A DNA stretch of 39,849 nucleotides from a virus: positions 1-39,849 of the IMG/VR virus record IMGVR_UViG_3300028025_003418; one strand, given 5' to 3'. Numbering within the stretch: position 1 is the stretch's first letter; each line of letters opens with the position of its first letter. Positions 21,201 to 29,794 of the stretch are shown one piece after another. The notes beneath the pieces were generated by a model. That model saw only the letters and a list, made by a program, of their open reading frames with translations. It ran no database searches and was not told the origin of the DNA. The position numbers and the translations under genes were made by a program.

Positions 21201-22893
21201 TAACCATCGTGAATCCTTCCCCGCCATAGAAACCTTCCATAGGGGCTTCAAATTGAATTGGTTTTCCTTGAGCGTCTAAGACCTTCTTGCCAGTCTTTGG
21301 GTCAACTCTATGACCATCTGCGTCAAGACCTTTTGCCTTAAGTATAGCCTCTTGTCCCTTTGCTGTTTCTACGATAAGTCTCATATCTGGAGCAATTCGG
21401 TCAAGACCAGCAATGACCTGCAATGCACCAGCCCTATCTCCAGCAAGCGTTCCTCTTAGAAGAACTGCTTCAACAGCAGGAAGGTTTGGGTGATTGTCTG
21501 CCCTCATATTCTCAACGACAAACCCACCTTGTACCTCTGCTCTAGCCATCTTAGTTCCTCCAGAAATGTCAGCAAACATCCTTCCCGCAAGAGCACCAGT
21601 ACCACCAAGAGCCATACCAGCACCAATGCCGTGTCCTAAGCCCTCTTTGCCACCACTCAGATAACCAAGACCACCGCCAACAGCACTACCAACCGCAATG
21701 CCTTCAGCCATACCATAGCCATAAGACATCAAGGGGTCAACAGCATCAAGAACCTTAAGCAGTCCCTTGGCGTGAGGAGACAGATTTGGCGTTTGCTCAA
21801 GAGCCTCTCTAGCAAAAGAATTATAACCACGCTTGAAACCTTGCTTCTGGATTTGTTCTCCAACAGCACCAATTGCTTCACCAAAACCTCTAGCCGCACC
21901 TGCACCTATGTATACATTTGAAATAGTAGAGACTACAGGAATATGACCTCCAAGGACAGAGGCAGTACTTGTTCCAACAGCAGACATTCTTGCGGTTGCT
22001 TGGAACTCTTTAGCGGACATACCAGTAGTGGTTTCAAGTACATTGCCACCAACAGCAATAGCCTTGTCGATAACTCCTTTAGTTGTAGCACCAATCGCTT
22101 CAATAGGAACACCAATACCCCATTTAAGACCACCACCAATGACAGCGGATTTAAGAGCCTGTGCTCTTGCACCAAGCATCACCATTTTCTCACCCATACC
22201 AACGACACGCATACCAGCGGTAGCGGCTTGACCAAACGGAATAAACAAGGTAGGGTCAGCGATATAAGACATCGCCAGCGTTGTGTCGTGGTCAATGACA
22301 CGCTTGTCCATAATGATTGTTTCATCACCAGAAGCCAAAGCCGCAGAGTGCTTATTGAACTTACGAGCCTCTAGGAATTGTCTGTAACCCTCGTCACTTC
22401 CGTTACCAGAAATGGCATCTTTAAGACCGAACAAGACGCTGTCTGGGTTAGCCGACTGAGCAACCATACCATACAGGTTTCTAGTACCCTGTGCAAACGC
22501 CTCAATAAGCGATGTAGGAGCAGTAGCCAGAGCCTTCATTGGGTGGTCTGCAACAGCACCAACGGCTCGACTTAAATCTCCAAGGACTGTACCAGCACCT
22601 TCTGCAATCCCATCAAGCAAACTAGTTTCGTGAGTTTTGTTGTACGCCAAGTACTTAAGGTAATCTGGCTGAGTAGGAACATAATCCATATCACGCTTAA
22701 GAGCCTCAGCGATATCCTCGCCTGTAAGCGGAGCATTAATTCTTTCTATAGCCTTCTGGCGTTCTTCTGGCTCAAGAGAGTCAAGGTATGTCTGAGTCTG
22801 TTCAGAGAACACAGGAGCGTTTTCTGGAGACACTCCACCCCTATTGGCTACTTGCAATTCACTGTAAGAGCCTTGGTTCTGGAAGTTTTCCAT
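15265..22893 (-). CDS. giant polyvalent internal virion protein, 2542 aa
   Basis: Numbering here counts from an ATG at 22914; the likely start is residue 8 (MENFQNQ, 22893), one base after the preceding stop. Residues 100-460 are Ala/Gly-rich and amphipathic, fit to insert in membranes. A zinc-peptidase motif HELFH is at 598-602, with EEFGAHYATQF near 707. Residues 1384-1506 look like an ADP-ribosyltransferase domain of the polyvalent type (HGT, GVFLAG, SFGYAD, DGHDGII). Residues 1998-2110 look like a GNAT acetyltransferase (QFGNRGYSKLML). The motif [FY]KVSD occurs at 1120, 1959, 2128 and 2206. Six acidic repeats of about 22 residues (2319-2438), a Pro-rich stretch and a small C-terminal domain follow. 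Position after other internal virion genes suggests ejection into the host; functions are inferred from the domains. Confidence 0.8.
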   Translation of the reverse strand: MENFQNQGSYSELQVANRGGVSPENAPVFSEQTQTYLDSLEPEERQKAIERINAPLTGEDIAEALKRDMDYVPTQPDYLKYLAYNKTHETSLLDGIAEGAGTVLGDLSRAVGAVADHPMKALATAPTSLIEAFAQGTRNLYGMVAQSANPDSVLFGLKDAISGNGSDEGYRQFLEARKFNKHSAALASGDETIIMDKRVIDHDTTLAMSYIADPTLFIPFGQAATAGMRVVGMGEKMVMLGARAQALKSAVIGGGLKWGIGVPIEAIGATTKGVIDKAIAVGGNVLETTTGMSAKEFQATARMSAVGTSTASVLGGHIPVVSTISNVYIGAGAARGFGEAIGAVGEQIQKQGFKRGYNSFAREALEQTPNLSPHAKGLLKVLDAVDPLMSYGYGMAEGIAVGSAVGGGLGYLSGGKEGLGHGIGAGMALGGTGALAGRMFADISGGTKMARAEVQGGFVVENMRADNHPNLPAVEAVLLRGTLAGDRAGALQVIAGLDRIAPDMRLIVETAKGQEAILKAKGLDADGHRVDPKTGKKVLDAQGKPIQFEAPMEGFYGGEGFTMVTDKDGNGKKQVTVVINADSTSKNVLHHELFHAVFKTTVMERMFRDGFAEAILGKFDSNGIKVKASEIDPKEFRAFVQREFQYTVDPTTGKKFKDLPPSVMAQKMAEFDAHLAEYQKAGSTAKMNPDSARVLDNLVEEFGAHYATQFMKGKPVDYLFRGAEYTGMQGVMDRLHNNFLDFWQSQVTRQNPTFGDFSKGFDASFGPNKGNRTLAQRSSAIDYMVQDLLRSVAGKRKGSTNSFDVRTLSPEARTAFFDSNGMDGVKAYYDKDGKLRNITEAQIEAERVVTGKAIHDSLSKLDPAVINGLKDLDGNFNVSSTTGTRFNDTVLAHLVKEGHISQLLADRIRDVQDIVAGKGSNVVSYLYKGASMETQVGPNSPRLRGAAVPITARETIVVGYEIKVKKDGTMSFLMKGLDKKVIDERGNKLWADQTVRDLWQGDRTEFEKSFFDYLSNASKASTDKTRLESSLIPSLARGDGFGGERRNVMHQFLGMAKRKAEAYFNTPIAEIPRGKTSTVTNFTMDTMSPMKSNTSIRYDFNLDNAHRDLSKNFKVSDMDAETTTNGTIFTHASGYKITSDANGASKLYDSNGNALGEFKNKELASNAMEKAYASERVEIEKRIERVKEYQDKQQMSFKVWDDETLAEGRRLGDIFATDAGKAFTHGTELIRQTREEFYSDNFIKLRQSDPETAMQVTEQVVQRGYALRDLRTKAYDRLQIAKDRATARGEGFKNAEYKAAAMDYETVVAHADRYNDVILAYERATARGNRNGQAILDYINKHRRTSVGYDNMAKVFFGEQYDNQFQTGKPVTTVATHGTNSAELMTSREFDPKQLGTRHGSQKDKIGVFLAGETKTSFGYADPKAGDTGYRQVRAAIKFNNPFVFDYKFECFAEYKYEKIFDKARADGHDGIIIKNVYDGGNADTVFIVMADSIKDNTAIIDTHIGMEKVFTKSEKETGMLESDQGSIRYPIQESMPRGEGVRVGTGVGISWKVADGVARETGFDKFLEGAELSGRLRKDVDSSEFAGRPVVLINYDNSGVWNLIDSSNGKVISKIQGGALHNVISGEINPDKQSAVLASVNSAGLKGIESVRQKAIKSGKPLTFLLISGNETKSFSHPQVGGAVTSLLAKFVQSKAINPKEIDVLIRAMSEAFSTKTVKNKDGTTSQIRVPQGDLLKPMIGKSAAEQIAFLEKQFFPQDKSTFNNRGETMDRLVQTLATLPSVIKNKDYFQKFFNNPEMKITGKDFAREILKLTDEPITRGADGESLGYGKIVAALEVPQKQTMVTETGGHEGFPMDYRSDAGGGKTTPAVMSVFKVPRRITDMINPPHGKDVSTHYLSKSGKFRSTSELLMNTTSTFGEGVVRESSHEMRKDTLNKATTKEKTLAGEPKFKVSDIAGEPLDGGRTYDTGSEQWKRGFVGRIAEQNPEKFAGIEINYIENKRLIKGQNLITVALHNDSGQQVGILNATIYSDGTAKIVDTQVPEQFGNRGYSKLMLSEFGERVRSQGVKEVYGEVVDKLDRPTKARRSAFGNAELDPESFSNISESGKVTVSRLNPEARYKVSDADIARVQERVDMLQSIIDKNERFKKGGKGYSDQKRRYWDAKSEHYSLVEYTLKPMLAEKQKETTPPIKPFEGNYKVSDSVKTGVKQVADMVDKLSDTANLSPTIKTAVEELRLAVRKQDATDEVLVPELRASYDKIVSAVEEGIARPSLTPVETLKGLQKILKPLDKNIEKNSQRISKNAKKAYEADMAEGADVEARQSQSARAESQRDMAEGADIEAEQIQATRAENQRTLDEGADVEAEGIKKVRSQSQATHRRDMAEGTAIESEQAIQDRANNRSDMEEGANMDREQFLQRDLTEGEQLDAAEIPRPRVKPPAPTPPPAPVFPSSTMPPDLGGGYATPFRSTPPPVSPIGKLEGWRGWTLEKGLNGGFWKNAVGWMIIVQGDKYKVYNPQKAMLGIYLDLDQAKRRVQREEPKK
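15601..15960 (-). repeat. six 12-26-residue repeats DMAEGADxE in the giant protein
   Basis: Residues 2319-2438 contain six copies beginning DMAEGADVEA, DMAEGADIEA, TLDEGADVEA, DMAEGTAIES, DMEEGANMDR and DLTEGEQLDA, mostly 22 residues apart and shortening at the end. They are acidic and likely helical, and lead into a Pro-rich linker. Confidence 0.75.
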
Positions 22894-22894
22894 A

Positions 22895-25459
22895 TTATCG
22901 CTTGTTCGCTTCAATTCTTGCTTGTTGTTCCAGTCCCTTTACATCTCCAGCCGTAGGAGCAAATGTAACTTGAATACCAGCACTGTTATTCTTTAAGGAA
23001 TCTTGCATAGAGTTCATAATGCTGTTTAGTTTAGATTTGCCAACTGTGTCAAACTGAAAGAACTTTCTAGGGTCACCAATTCGTTCCAGAATCATTTGGT
23101 GTTCTGGCAAGGCAACTGGACCTGTTCCGACTGTTTCCACACGAATAGCCGCTTTAAGTTTAGCAAGCAAAGATTCAGCCTCGCCCCACATTTCGCTAGG
23201 AATAAGGGTTCTTTCTCCTTTGCCCTTTTCATACATAGCAAGAAGTTTAGGGATAATGATACGAGTTTGCACTGTGTCATCGTGGAGTTTCTTGAACTCC
23301 TTGGCACTTTCCTTGCCACCCTTGACAAATCCAGCGAGTTTAATGCCAGAACCCTTTGCTCGTTCTTCTGGGATAATGCGTGTTCCAGAAGCATCTGGAG
23401 TGCCGTAATTAAACAAAGTAACATCGCTTCTTTGCTCGTCAGTCATTTGTTTTCTTTCCGCAGGAGGAATGTATTGAGCACCCTTAGATGTAATCATAAC
23501 CTGTCCACCATCTGGTGCAGGCATAAACTTTACATCAGTCTCTGGACGGATGCTCTTGTACACAGCATCAAGAGATGAAGGTATAATGCCTTTATTGTTG
23601 TCCACAAACCACTGGCGAACTCTTTCCTTTTCTTCAGCATATGTCTCGTCACGAGTTCCTTGAACAACACCTTCTTGAATCTTTGTGTTGTAATTAAAAG
23701 GTTGAGCGTAAGTGTCAGCAGGCTTTTCTGGCTCATTTGCAGTTTCAACAGCCTTTACAGCCTTTTGTGCTTCAGTCGAAACATTCTTGAGCGTATCAAT
23801 TCTATCTTTAATAGACTTAATGCGTTCTGGAAGAGGAGCAGTAGGGAACTTTTTATCAAGGGCGTTTGCGATTGCAACCTTTGTCAAATCCTTTTGTGCA
23901 AGCGTTCTAGGGTCAAAAACTCCTAGTTCTCCTGCAATATCAAGAGCACCGCCGAATGCACCAAGCAATCCAGACTTAGAAACTCCTTTTGTAATCAAGG
24001 TAGATGGGTCAGCGGCTATTTCTGCTCTATTAGCAATACCAGCCTTAGCCAGTTCTAATACTTTCTGCAAGGATTCTTGTGCTGGACTTCCAGATTTTGT
24101 GAAATATGAAGTATCCTTTTTCTGTTCCTTCAACAAATCAGCAAGTTCAGACTCAAGTGTTTTTACTTGTGCATCAACACCTTCTTTTGTTTTTAGAATT
24201 TCAGATTTTGTTTCATCATCTGGGGATTTGAGCAATTCTTCAAGGTTTAACTCCGCACCAGCAAGTTGAGACTTAGCCACCTCAAAATTTTCTTGAAGAA
24301 AAGTTTTTGTTTCTTTAACTTCCTTGTCAAGTCTTACTGTGTCTCCAGACATTCTGGCATCTTCGATTTTTTCTAGTTTTGAATACAATTCTGGCCAAGA
24401 CTTTTTCTGACCTTCATTGAAAAAAGTAGTGGCAAGATTATAGGCAATAACCCTGTTGTCTGTTTCATTAAATATATCTAAAAGTTCAATCCTTTTGTTA
24501 TCAACTTTGATTCTTTCTTTTACGGCTTCAATTTCTTTTTCTCTCTTGCTCAGAGGTTTTTCTGTTTTGCCACCATCAGCCTTACGCTGTTCAGCAAGAG
24601 CCTCAGCCGCTTTCTGTTCCCTCATCACTGTGGCAGGGGCTACAGTAGCACCCTTCAACGATTCAGAAAGTTGAGCAACCTGTTCCATAGCGTTTTCGCC
24701 AGTTCCGTAATCTTCAGATGTTTGACTCTCAATTTCTCCAGCAACCTTCTTTACATTTCTCCAATCAGAAAGACCCTTCAAGATAGTGTCTCTGAACTTA
24801 GGGTCTGTCTTTGCAAGGTTAGGGTCATTAGCAAAACTATTTTCCCAAACTTTAGCGAGTTTATCAAGGGCACTTTCAATGTTGAACTTAGAAAGACCTT
24901 GAGCCTCTGCTTGAACTTCAAACGCCTTTCTATTAAGGGCAAAGTTTTCCTCTGTGGTTTTTGCAGGAAGATACGGAACTGCCTCAAGAGGCTTCCCGCT
25001 TTCTTCAGTAGGAATAGAAACCTTCTGTGACAATGCTGACTGAACACCCTGCTGGGTTCTTCCAACAAGACCTTCTTTGTAAATAGCAAGATTAGGGACA
25101 ATTTGATTCTGGAATGCTTTAGCCTCAACAAGAAATCCCGCTTGTTGATTCGTGGACATACTGTCAAACTTTGAAAACTTATCAAGCAAAGGCTGGAATC
25201 TATCTGCAAACTGAGCAAGTTCTGGGTTGTCCTTTATGTTCGTCTGCATAAACTTCAGATTTTCATAAAGACCAGCACCTTCAGCAGTAGTTACTTCTCT
25301 TTTGTCTTTGTTAGCATTGTAGGACTTTATCGCATCTCCAATGCCAGCACCAAGTTTCGTCAAACCCTCTTGGTACATCCTTCCGATGTTTGCCCCAGCC
25401 TCAACTACACCAGTGACAGGACGAACACCACCACCTTTATAATCAGAGAACATTGCCAT
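22895..25459 (-). CDS. internal virion protein, 854 aa
   Basis: The start MAMFSDYKGGGVRP at 25459 was chosen because it lies one base after the previous stop (TAATATG), like several late genes; an earlier in-frame ATG would overlap the previous gene. The first 40 residues are Gly-rich, followed by GANIGRMYQEGLTKLGAGIG. Most of the protein is predicted helix, with coiled coils around residues 295-450 (for example KREKEIEAVKERIKVDN) and an Ala/Lys-rich region near 560. Size, helical content and location between a 349-residue virion protein and the giant gene fit a T7 gp15-like ejected core protein. No catalytic motif was seen. Confidence 0.6.
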   Translation of the reverse strand: MAMFSDYKGGGVRPVTGVVEAGANIGRMYQEGLTKLGAGIGDAIKSYNANKDKREVTTAEGAGLYENLKFMQTNIKDNPELAQFADRFQPLLDKFSKFDSMSTNQQAGFLVEAKAFQNQIVPNLAIYKEGLVGRTQQGVQSALSQKVSIPTEESGKPLEAVPYLPAKTTEENFALNRKAFEVQAEAQGLSKFNIESALDKLAKVWENSFANDPNLAKTDPKFRDTILKGLSDWRNVKKVAGEIESQTSEDYGTGENAMEQVAQLSESLKGATVAPATVMREQKAAEALAEQRKADGGKTEKPLSKREKEIEAVKERIKVDNKRIELLDIFNETDNRVIAYNLATTFFNEGQKKSWPELYSKLEKIEDARMSGDTVRLDKEVKETKTFLQENFEVAKSQLAGAELNLEELLKSPDDETKSEILKTKEGVDAQVKTLESELADLLKEQKKDTSYFTKSGSPAQESLQKVLELAKAGIANRAEIAADPSTLITKGVSKSGLLGAFGGALDIAGELGVFDPRTLAQKDLTKVAIANALDKKFPTAPLPERIKSIKDRIDTLKNVSTEAQKAVKAVETANEPEKPADTYAQPFNYNTKIQEGVVQGTRDETYAEEKERVRQWFVDNNKGIIPSSLDAVYKSIRPETDVKFMPAPDGGQVMITSKGAQYIPPAERKQMTDEQRSDVTLFNYGTPDASGTRIIPEERAKGSGIKLAGFVKGGKESAKEFKKLHDDTVQTRIIIPKLLAMYEKGKGERTLIPSEMWGEAESLLAKLKAAIRVETVGTGPVALPEHQMILERIGDPRKFFQFDTVGKSKLNSIMNSMQDSLKNNSAGIQVTFAPTAGDVKGLEQQARIEANKR

Positions 25460-25460
25460 A

Positions 25461-26510
25461 TTAGGAAGAGAGAATAGAAACCTGCTTGATTTGCTTATCC
25501 ACAACGACATCCATCATTGCACGAATAACAGTCTTAAGCATAGGTTTGTTTGAAATGAACTCGGCAAATCTTTCGCCTTCTTCATTGTAAAGTTTATGAA
25601 GCCATCTTGGTGCTTCAGTGTCAAGCCATTCACGGAACATAGTCCATTTAGGATTATCATTGCCATAGACTTCACGAGCAACCCAGCATCCAGCAAAGTT
25701 TGTTCCAGAAGCACCTTGACCAACCATACCCATTGCACCAGACCAAAGCCCTGCTTTTGCTTGGGCAGTAGCCATTTTAGCAGACATTTCATTCTGTTGA
25801 TTGGCAGAAATAAGTTCAGCGTTGTACTGGTTTTCTGGGCTAAACAGTTTAGCACCAAGACCACCATACATCTGCTGGGCTTGTCCAATCATAGCAGGAG
25901 CAGATACAGCACCCATTTGATTCATCAGAGGCTGACCATACATAGACATAGCCTGTGCCGCATTTTGTTGACCAATACCATATACTTGTCCTGCGTATGC
26001 TTGAGCCTGCTGTTGACGCTGATTAGAAAGGTTATATGCATTAAGAACTTCACCAGCAATGGCTTGATTACCGAACTGCATACCTCTAGCCGCCATAGCC
26101 GCCCTAGCAGAGCCTTGAGCCATACGCTGTTGCTGTTCCGTCAGTTGACCGCCACTGGCAAGCCCTTCTTGAGCCTGCTGAGCCATTGTGCTGTACAGCC
26201 CTGCCGTAGTAGGGTCTAGCGTGGCGTTGTAGGCGTTTCGAGCGTAACCCCCGACCTGCCCATACAACTCACCCTGTGAAGCCAGCATCTGCCCTTGGAG
26301 AGCCTGCGATTGAGGGATGGCAGAGCCGTACAGATTGCCAAGAGTTCCCATTTGTCCTTGCAATGCTTGCTGTTGGAAGGCTTGCCATTGCGGGGTGTAT
26401 TGTTGTTCGGCTGAAAGAAGTTGTCCTTGAATGCCAGTCTGCCCAGAAAGGGCTGATTGCATTTCGGAAAGATATCCTCGTTTTTCTGGCGGTCTTACTG
26501 TTGTTCCCAT
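25461..26510 (-). CDS. Gln/Ala-rich internal virion protein, 349 aa
   Basis: Residues about 10-250 are very rich in Gln, Ala, Gly and Met with long helices (for example SGQTGIQGQLLSAEQQYTPQ), as in gp14-like internal core proteins that insert in the membrane during ejection. The C-terminal part (about 275-345) is a distinct domain with CWVAREVYGNDNPKW and FREWLDTEAPRW, a sequence type found at the C-terminus of many phage structural proteins. The gene is separated by only a few bases from the preceding and following genes and belongs to the internal virion block. Confidence 0.65.
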   Translation of the reverse strand: MGTTVRPPEKRGYLSEMQSALSGQTGIQGQLLSAEQQYTPQWQAFQQQALQGQMGTLGNLYGSAIPQSQALQGQMLASQGELYGQVGGYARNAYNATLDPTTAGLYSTMAQQAQEGLASGGQLTEQQQRMAQGSARAAMAARGMQFGNQAIAGEVLNAYNLSNQRQQQAQAYAGQVYGIGQQNAAQAMSMYGQPLMNQMGAVSAPAMIGQAQQMYGGLGAKLFSPENQYNAELISANQQNEMSAKMATAQAKAGLWSGAMGMVGQGASGTNFAGCWVAREVYGNDNPKWTMFREWLDTEAPRWLHKLYNEEGERFAEFISNKPMLKTVIRAMMDVVVDKQIKQVSILSS

Positions 26511-26511
26511 T

Positions 26512-26937
26512 TTAGATAGTGTTTAGAAGGTTTATATATTTGTTTGGCAGTACACGAATGCTGTCATTTTGTATGCCTAATTTGATTGCGACATCCCAGT
26601 GCGGGAAGCGTCTCTTAAATTTGTCAACAAGTCCAATCCTGCCCTGTTTTGAGACGGCAAGCCAGTCTGCAATAAAGACAGGGTGGTCTTTCTCGTCATC
26701 AAAATCAACTATTTGGCTGAACTTAAAGAAGTCATCTTTTTCTGGAGTCTTGCTCTTAACTGGGTAGGCAACGCCTACGGCTGTAAGTTCAGCGTTATCC
26801 CAGACCTCAAAAAGATACCCAAAGCAAGCCGCCCATCGGAGATACACCTTTAACTCGATTTCATTCCAACCAAAGCAGTCTCTCTTACCAATACGCTTAT
26901 TGGATTCGATAAAAGAGATTTGCTTGTCAAAGTTCAT
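26512..26937 (-). CDS. hypothetical protein, 141 aa, possible gp13-like internal virion protein
   Basis: The protein contains FGWNEIELKVYLRWAACFGYLF, then NAELTAVGVAYPV and FIADWLAVSKQGRIGLVDKF, a layout resembling acetyltransferase-like small proteins and T7 gp13, which lie next to internal core genes. The resemblance is in fold pattern and gene order only. The gene has a short gap from the tail-fibre-like gene (TAA GTA ATG) and is followed by the Gln-rich virion protein. Confidence 0.5.
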   Translation of the reverse strand: MNFDKQISFIESNKRIGKRDCFGWNEIELKVYLRWAACFGYLFEVWDNAELTAVGVAYPVKSKTPEKDDFFKFSQIVDFDDEKDHPVFIADWLAVSKQGRIGLVDKFKRRFPHWDVAIKLGIQNDSIRVLPNKYINLLNTI

Positions 26938-26940
26938 TAC

Positions 26941-27927
26941 TTAGATGCAGGAAGATGTATCTGAAAGTGTTGCAGTTTTAACCTTTGTAAGCGTAACCAA
27001 GTACTTAGGTTCTTCGCTTAAAGCCCAAGTATTAAGAGTCTTCAAAATAAGTTTAGCACTAGTATCTGCTGATGTAAACGACTTTGATGATGTAAAAGTA
27101 GCAGTATGCCCACCATACGGAGATGTAGAGCCATTTAGCGTAGCAAGCAATGTTGCATTGTTGTAAGCCTTTAACGACACGCTTGCGTAGTTAGGTCTGG
27201 TGTTTCCGTTTACTTCTCCAGATGTTGTTTGAACCCAGAACTGATATGTCCAAGTTTCATCGGAAGGAACTGTAAGAACAGGGCTTTGATATACAATATT
27301 CTCAACTCCAGCACCTGTAGCCCCAGAAGCAGTACCAGATTTTGTGTACACTTTTGGTTGTTCAGCCACCCCAACCCAAACAGAACCATTATAAAATTCA
27401 GCATTTCCAGTTGTGGTGTTGTGTCTTAATTGACCTGTAGCAAGTGTAGCAGGGCGTTGAGCCGTAGTGCCTACAGGAATCTTTATAGCACCTGTTGTTG
27501 TGAAGTTGGTTGTACAGGCAATGACAACTTTACCAATAGAGCAATCAACATTAATATCGTTATATGAATAGATATTTGTGTTCCCAGATAATGAACTAGC
27601 GTTTCCAATATCAGTGTTATTGTATCCAGCAATAGTCACATTTCCAGAACCAGTTGAAATACTGAGATTTGTAGTTCCAAATACTTGGGTTACTGTAATT
27701 ACTCCCAAGTCTGTTGAAGTAATCAAATTATCTAGAGTAATCTTCTTAAGAGCAGATGTTGATGCTTGATACACCAAAAGCGTGTCTGCAAGGTTACTTG
27801 TAGTAATCAATGCTTGGTCGGTAATGGCGTTAGTATTAAGCAAAGCGGAGTCAATTAACGCATTAAGCCGAGCCGCTGTAACAAGTTGTCCGTCTGCAAA
27901 TGTATCGCCTTTTTGAATTTGTGCCAT
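26941..27927 (-). CDS. tail fibre or spike-like protein, 328 aa
   Basis: The start MAQIQKGDTFADGQLVTAAR at 27927 was chosen because it is one base after the preceding stop (TAATATG). The N-terminal QIQKGDTFADGQLVTAARLN is a common adaptor segment of phage tail appendages. The rest is rich in Thr, Ser, Asn and Gly with beta-strand repeats and a C-terminal beta-sandwich-like part (about 215-320). It is probably the host-recognition fibre or one of its parts. It ends in CI with a C-terminal Cys, which is uncommon. Confidence 0.65.
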   Translation of the reverse strand: MAQIQKGDTFADGQLVTAARLNALIDSALLNTNAITDQALITTSNLADTLLVYQASTSALKKITLDNLITSTDLGVITVTQVFGTTNLSISTGSGNVTIAGYNNTDIGNASSLSGNTNIYSYNDINVDCSIGKVVIACTTNFTTTGAIKIPVGTTAQRPATLATGQLRHNTTTGNAEFYNGSVWVGVAEQPKVYTKSGTASGATGAGVENIVYQSPVLTVPSDETWTYQFWVQTTSGEVNGNTRPNYASVSLKAYNNATLLATLNGSTSPYGGHTATFTSSKSFTSADTSAKLILKTLNTWALSEEPKYLVTLTKVKTATLSDTSSCI

Positions 27928-27928
27928 A

Positions 27929-29794
27929 TTATTTTTGTGATTGAGTGTTTTTGCCCTTAACAGTTCCGTATGCAAATACAGAACGAATTGCTGGTCTTAG
28001 GTTTCTTGCAACGAATCTGAACTGAAGCCCAGTTCCAGTCTTTCTGATAGGGGTTCTTCTGGTTTCATCGTTGGCTGTAGGAGAGCCGTATTCATCAATT
28101 AGAACTGTAGAGTCCTCATTTGAGATTTCTGCGTATGTATCTAGAACAGCACCTGCTTGAAAAAGCAAGTCTATTTCACTTCCACTAAAACGCTTGTCAC
28201 TAAATGTATTGAATATGTATCTTCTAGTGGTAAGTGATGACTCGATAAGATTGCCTTGGAACTCGTCTTCTCCTAGTTCAAATGGAAGGTAAGGACTAGA
28301 CGGAGGCGTTTCGTGCAGAACAGGCGTTCCAACATTGTTGCCATATTCGTCAAAATCCAATTCTTCTGTCAAGAATACGCCTTGGTCTGAATCAATGATA
28401 TACAGCCGTCTGATGTTGTTCTTCTTGGCAATAACAAAGTTAAATACATCAATTCCAGCAGGGTATGTATCAACTGATTCCCAAGCCTTTAGAATAAAGT
28501 TATAAACAAGAACGGCATTGTTCTCAGCAGAACCATCAACAGGAACTGCAAGGTAATAGCGATTGCCCCAATAGCACCCAACAGAACGATAAGCGTAATT
28601 TCTGTTAATTCTTTGAATAACATCGTCAATGGGTGCTGATAGAGGTTGAGCGTTTGTAAGCAATCTCATTGCTTCATTAGTCCCAACTTGTGTTGGATTC
28701 ATCATATACACACCATTGTCCGACAAGAAGATAACCCCACCATCGGCTTGAACTACGCTACGCTTTGCAATGCACCCGATGTCGGTTACAAGCGTTTTGA
28801 TGAACGAGTCAGTAGAAAGTGCCGCACCTGTAACATAACGCCCTATACCTGTGTTTACATAGAAAATGCTGTTACGCATAAACACCACGAACTCATTTAG
28901 AGTCCAAGGTGCAATAGCCGTAACTTGGTCATTTCCTCCGTTGTTAAATGTAAATACATCATCAATATCCCAATGCTCGTAATCAAGATAGTTGCTCACA
29001 CTGACGCTATCTCTGTTTCTTGCGACAATAGTGTCTAAGTGATGTTTTCCTTGTCCAATAAGTCTGTTTCCGTAGTAAATTAATTGAGAGCAATTAGGAA
29101 ACTCCTTGTCAAGACCAGTAGTTGTAAATGCAACAATAGTGACACCCATATCCCATCTCAATGGACGCTTACTGTAACCTCTTGTTATAAAAACATTATC
29201 AACCGCTTGCAACACATCGCAACCATCTGATGTATCTATGTACTCAATTGACATATTACAAGTGCCAGTTGTAAGCACTAGGAACGCTGGAACTACATAT
29301 GTAAATGTATTTACTCCAGTAACAGTAATTGTGTATACTCCGTTGTAGTTAAGATTAGAGGTTTCAATCGATAACGAGTTGCCAGAAGTGTATCCGTGTC
29401 CAGCCTTAGTAACTGTTATCTGTGTCTGCTGGTTTGGAGCAGTACCAATGGTTGCAGAAGTAAATGTACCTCCGTTCACACGGCTAGGAAAAGGAACTGG
29501 CAACGATAGCACTTCACTCTGAGGGTTATAGTGCCATAGGTCACGCTCGGTAATCAGAACTATGATTTCCTGCCCAACGCTATCAATGTAGGTCGTAGAG
29601 CCGTATATGGTCTTTCCGACAATGCTACCGACTGTCTTTCTTTCCAACCCCTTTCTAGCAGACGCTACGCCTCTATCTAGGCGGTAATTAATGGACTCTG
29701 ATACATATCCTTGCGGAAGTGCTGAAGGGTTATCACGGCTGTTTAAGCCTATGAAACCTGCATCGCCATCCTTTTGATATGTGCCATCAGCCAT
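27929..29794 (-). CDS. tail tubular protein B / nozzle-like protein, 621 aa
   Basis: The N-terminal part DAGFIGLNSRDNPSALPQGYVSESINYRLD (quoted in two parts by position 12-42) is typical of the gp12-like tail nozzle or stopper proteins of podoviruses: the pattern GFxGLNSRxNPSALPxG. A beta-propeller-like series follows, with an inserted Ig-like region near residues 105-180 (VTKAGHGYTSGNSL). It should close the tail after portal and gp11-like adaptor. It overlaps the upstream 45-residue gene as TAATG. Confidence 0.7.
   Translation of the reverse strand: MADGTYQKDGDAGFIGLNSRDNPSALPQGYVSESINYRLDRGVASARKGLERKTVGSIVGKTIYGSTTYIDSVGQEIIVLITERDLWHYNPQSEVLSLPVPFPSRVNGGTFTSATIGTAPNQQTQITVTKAGHGYTSGNSLSIETSNLNYNGVYTITVTGVNTFTYVVPAFLVLTTGTCNMSIEYIDTSDGCDVLQAVDNVFITRGYSKRPLRWDMGVTIVAFTTTGLDKEFPNCSQLIYYGNRLIGQGKHHLDTIVARNRDSVSVSNYLDYEHWDIDDVFTFNNGGNDQVTAIAPWTLNEFVVFMRNSIFYVNTGIGRYVTGAALSTDSFIKTLVTDIGCIAKRSVVQADGGVIFLSDNGVYMMNPTQVGTNEAMRLLTNAQPLSAPIDDVIQRINRNYAYRSVGCYWGNRYYLAVPVDGSAENNAVLVYNFILKAWESVDTYPAGIDVFNFVIAKKNNIRRLYIIDSDQGVFLTEELDFDEYGNNVGTPVLHETPPSSPYLPFELGEDEFQGNLIESSLTTRRYIFNTFSDKRFSGSEIDLLFQAGAVLDTYAEISNEDSTVLIDEYGSPTANDETRRTPIRKTGTGLQFRFVARNLRPAIRSVFAYGTVKGKNTQSQK

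Noticed and set aside
25596-26219. 207-residue plus-strand open frame
   Set aside because: It is antisense to the Gln/Ala-rich virion protein; its composition follows from the complement of Gln and Ala codons.
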